A stretch of 6,531 bases of DNA from Clostridia bacterium (GTDB lineage: Bacteria > Bacillota_A > Clostridia > Christensenellales > Aristaeellaceae): the NCBI GenBank assembly GCA_017464225.1, contig JAFUDW010000120.1, positions 1 through 6,531 of the forward strand, read 5' to 3'. Below the pieces are notes generated by a model. That model saw only the letters and a list, made by a program, of their open reading frames with translations, was not told the origin of the DNA and did not search any database. Shown here one piece after another: positions 4,364 through 6,531 of this stretch (its first letter is position 1; every line of letters starts with the position of its first letter). A program made the position numbers and the translations under genes.

Positions 4364-6531
4364 CTATTTAAATGAAAATGCGCGTTTCAGCGCCAATCCC
4401 GCCCTTTGCGGCGGGTTCAGCTTTTTTTGGAGCCGGCCATACGCATCCCGGGCGGCGCGCAGATCGGCCCTGCGGGGCGCATGCCTGCCGTAACGCAATG
4501 CGCTGACGGCCTGGGCGGCGGCAGTCAGGGGAACATCCAGCGTCCTTTCGGTGCGGAAGGCATATGTCAGCGGCGTTTCATTGGGCAGGATGGGGCATTT
4601 GAGCATTGCCGCGCAGTTCAGAGCGGAGCGCCAGAGCAGCTGCAGCGCCGCACTGTCATCCTTCAAACGGGAGGCGCGGTACAGCGGCTCTGTCACGCGG
4701 ATGCGCACTGCGAGAAGCGCCGCGGCTGCCAATGCCAACAGCAGCCACAGCCACCAAAGCGAAGGCTTTGCCGAGAAGTTTGGTGGGGGAGGCTCGTTTC
4801 CGGACGGATCAGGATCGGGCGCGGGCGTGGGCGTTGGCGTGGGAGAGGGCGACGGCGTAGCAGCGTCGTTATCGGTTGAATCGGGCGCGTCGGAGGGCGC
4901 TGGGGTCGGCGTCGGCTGCTCGGTAGGTGCGGGAGAGGGCGACGGTGAAGGCTCCTGGGCGGCGGGCGGAGGAGTGGGCGTCTGCCCGGCGGCCGGCGGC
5001 GCGCTGCCGCCGCTGTTATCCGCGCCGCCATAGCCCGGGGTGGCGTCAAAGGTCACCCATCCCAAGCCGCTCAGGTAGACTTCGGTCCATGCGTGGGCGT
5101 TGGTGCCGTGCACCTCCGCGACGCCGTCAACGGCCGGATTGGCCACGTAGCCTTCCACGTACCGGGCGGGCAGTCCGGCCATACGGCACAGCACGGTCAT
5201 GGCCGAAGCGAAATAGGTGCAATAGCCCTTTTGCTCGCCCAATAAGAACCAGGCTACAAAGTCCACGTCCCGGGGCGGATCTTCCACATCCAGGCTGTAG
5301 GCGTAATGATCGTGCAGATATGCTCTGATCGCCGTTGCCTTCTGCCAGGAGGTATCGCAATTGGCTGTGACGGACTGCGCAATATCGTAGATTTCCTGCT
5401 GGATATGATCGGGCAGGGCGGTATAAACGCTGTATGCTGCCGCATATTGCGGGTCGTCCAGAGCGGCCTTTGATTCCGCCAGGGCAGCCATGCCGCTGTC
5501 GGTGGCCTTCATGGAAAGATAGGATGCACGATAGCGATCGCCCGCCTGCAAGCTCCGGGTGATGAAGATTTCGCTGCCCAGGTTGAAATAAGGCGTCATG
5601 TGCGGGCCCACGGAGAGCGAACGGATCCGCTGGGGCATAAACAGGCTGCTGGCCCCGGCCGAAACGAACTGAACGCTGAGCTGCCGCGGGGCCGTATCCT
5701 CGCCCAGGGGATAGGAGGTCTGCGTGATCTCGTCCCGGCGGGAACGGTACAGGGGCGAATCCCAGTTGTACCGCCTGCTGCTGAGGCTGTCATACCAGGA
5801 AACGCCGGTATAGGCATCCAGGATGGCGCCGCGCAGGTATGTGGTATCCTCTGTTGTTACATACATCACCAGTCGCTCATCGGGATCGGGCTTGCCGCCC
5901 AGCCGATTTTCTCCCAAGGGCATCCAGCCGTCGTCGGCCAGCGAATATCTGGCGCGTTCCTGGGTAAAGAAGAAACGGTCGTTGATGGCTTCCCGCAAAT
6001 CGTCGGCCGCCTGGGAAAGCTTTTGGGATTTGAAGCCTTCCTGCGGCGCGATCAGCCAGGCGAGCGCCAGCAGCGCCGCGGCCAGCGGAACGGCCCAGGG
6101 GGTGATCCTTGGCGAGCGCTGCTCAGGCGCTTGGTTGTAGCTGTGGGTCAGGGCGTAGATCAGCAGCAGAGCGGGCAGAGCGGGCAGCGTATATAGGCAC
6201 TCCCGACGCAGACCCAGCATCCATTCCCCGGCCAGCATGCCCGCCGTGATGGTGATGGGCAGGGCCACGTCGATATCCGGGCTGGACAGCATGAAACAGA
6301 AAAGCGAAAGAAATACGGCCAGCTGCGTGCACAGCGCGTCGCCGTACAGCGCAATGGCCAGGGGCATGTTGCGGATCAGGAGCACCAGCGCCCGAAGCAG
6401 CTCCAGCGACTGCTGAAAGTATCCCCGGCCGAAGGCGAAAAGCGCAGCCTGGGAGATAACGGCGGACACCAGGACGATCAGCGGGGCTTTGCGGTGCAGG
6501 CTGCAAAGGGCGCAGCAAACAGCCGCCGCGC
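4364..6531 (-). CDS. TgpA-like membrane transglutaminase with DUF4129-like tail (partial, start outside window)
   Basis: The reading frame is open to the right edge. A GTG at 6467-6469 gives 701 residues, but hydrophobic coding sequence (for example KAPLIVLVSAVISQ) runs in frame across it, so the start lies outside. Numbering from that GTG, membrane helices occupy about 1-140, followed by an extracytoplasmic region (about 145-567). The transglutaminase core (about 350-482) has Cys417 in KGYCTYFASAMTVLCRMAGLPARYVEGY (414-441), His459 in GTNAHAWTEVYL and Asp475 in WVTFDATPGY, a complete Cys-His-Asp triad. Residues 485-565 are a Pro/Ser/Thr-rich linker. A further helix (571-590) precedes a C-terminal domain resembling DUF4129 (ETPLTYAFRTE, 631-641). 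Family members act at the cell surface on proteins or peptidoglycan-linked peptides; the substrate is unknown. In many genomes a MoxR ATPase and a DUF58 protein lie nearby; they are not in this window. It converges with ylmH, with only 34 bp between the stops. Confidence 0.9.
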   Translation of the reverse strand, partial: AAAVCCALCSLHRKAPLIVLVSAVISQAALFAFGRGYFQQSLELLRALVLLIRNMPLAIALYGDALCTQLAVFLSLFCFMLSSPDIDVALPITITAGMLAGEWMLGLRRECLYTLPALPALLLIYALTHSYNQAPEQRSPRITPWAVPLAAALLALAWLIAPQEGFKSQKLSQAADDLREAINDRFFFTQERARYSLADDGWMPLGENRLGGKPDPDERLVMYVTTEDTTYLRGAILDAYTGVSWYDSLSSRRYNWDSPLYRSRRDEITQTSYPLGEDTAPRQLSVQFVSAGASSLFMPQRIRSLSVGPHMTPYFNLGSEIFITRSLQAGDRYRASYLSMKATDSGMAALAESKAALDDPQYAAAYSVYTALPDHIQQEIYDIAQSVTANCDTSWQKATAIRAYLHDHYAYSLDVEDPPRDVDFVAWFLLGEQKGYCTYFASAMTVLCRMAGLPARYVEGYVANPAVDGVAEVHGTNAHAWTEVYLSGLGWVTFDATPGYGGADNSGGSAPPAAGQTPTPPPAAQEPSPSPSPAPTEQPTPTPAPSDAPDSTDNDAATPSPSPTPTPTPAPDPDPSGNEPPPPNFSAKPSLWWLWLLLALAAAALLAVRIRVTEPLYRASRLKDDSAALQLLWRSALNCAAMLKCPILPNETPLTYAFRTERTLDVPLTAAAQAVSALRYGRHAPRRADLRAARDAYGRLQKKLNPPQRAGLALKRAFSFK
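4775..5002 (-). repeat. Low-complexity Pro/Ser/Thr repeat inside the transglutaminase gene
   Basis: The DNA is built from degenerate GGCGTG/GGCGAG-type hexamers on the plus strand. On the coding strand it encodes runs such as TPTPPP, PSPSPSPAP, PTPTPAP and PSPSPTPTPTPAPDPDP, broken by an acidic segment SDAPDSTDNDAA (526-537). It forms an extended surface linker between the catalytic core and the last membrane helix. Such repeats often vary in length between strains by slippage. Confidence 0.8.

Noticed and set aside
4775..5002. Repetitive GC-rich stretch considered as a CRISPR or intergenic satellite
   Set aside because: The repeats are degenerate hexamers without spacers and keep the reading frame of the surrounding protein.
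4406..5328. Several plus-strand frames (Arg/Gly-rich) opposite the transglutaminase gene
   Set aside because: They mirror the Pro/Ser/Thr linker and catalytic core of the minus-strand gene, and their composition is explained by the hexamer repeats.

Overview
The window looks like chromosomal DNA from a GC-rich member of the Bacillota (Clostridia type). The evidence is a T-box riboswitch, a YlmH-type S4 protein, strong Shine-Dalgarno sites and Bacillota-style sigma-A promoters. I see no mobile element, CRISPR array, tRNA or rRNA gene. The exact genus cannot be told from the sequence.

Left part (1-1809, minus strand): the front of a predicted tryptophan ABC uptake operon. A promoter with a perfect TTGACA box (1781-1809) drives a leader of about 290 nt that folds as a T-box riboswitch (1487-1775). 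Its specifier codon reads UGG (Trp), and its acceptor-pairing UGGC fits the GCCA end expected for bacterial tRNA-Trp. The leader ends in a strong intrinsic terminator. Next come a secreted substrate-binding protein of the TrpX/PF04392 type (374-1402), a 13-bp intercistronic hairpin (317-352), and the start of the membrane permease (1-272, cut by the window edge). The ATPase gene is expected beyond the left edge. The logic is that uncharged tRNA-Trp stabilises the antiterminator, allows readthrough and raises tryptophan import.

Middle (1847-4329): a LysR-family regulator (minus) is divergent from a TRIC/UPF0126-type membrane protein (plus) with its own promoter (2826-2855). Downstream on the plus strand is ylmH, an S4-domain RNA-binding protein of ribosome-associated quality control, whose real start is probably a GTG at 3580.

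Right part (4364-6531, minus strand, convergent with ylmH): a large membrane-anchored transglutaminase-like protein of the TgpA type. It has multiple membrane helices, an extracytoplasmic Cys-His-Asp core, a Pro/Ser/Thr-rich linker, a further membrane helix and a DUF4129-like tail. Its reading frame is open to the right edge, so its true start lies outside the window.

The gene families are all known. The best-supported point of interest is the match of the T-box specifier and discriminator to a transporter whose binding protein contains no tryptophan. I found no convincing undescribed system.
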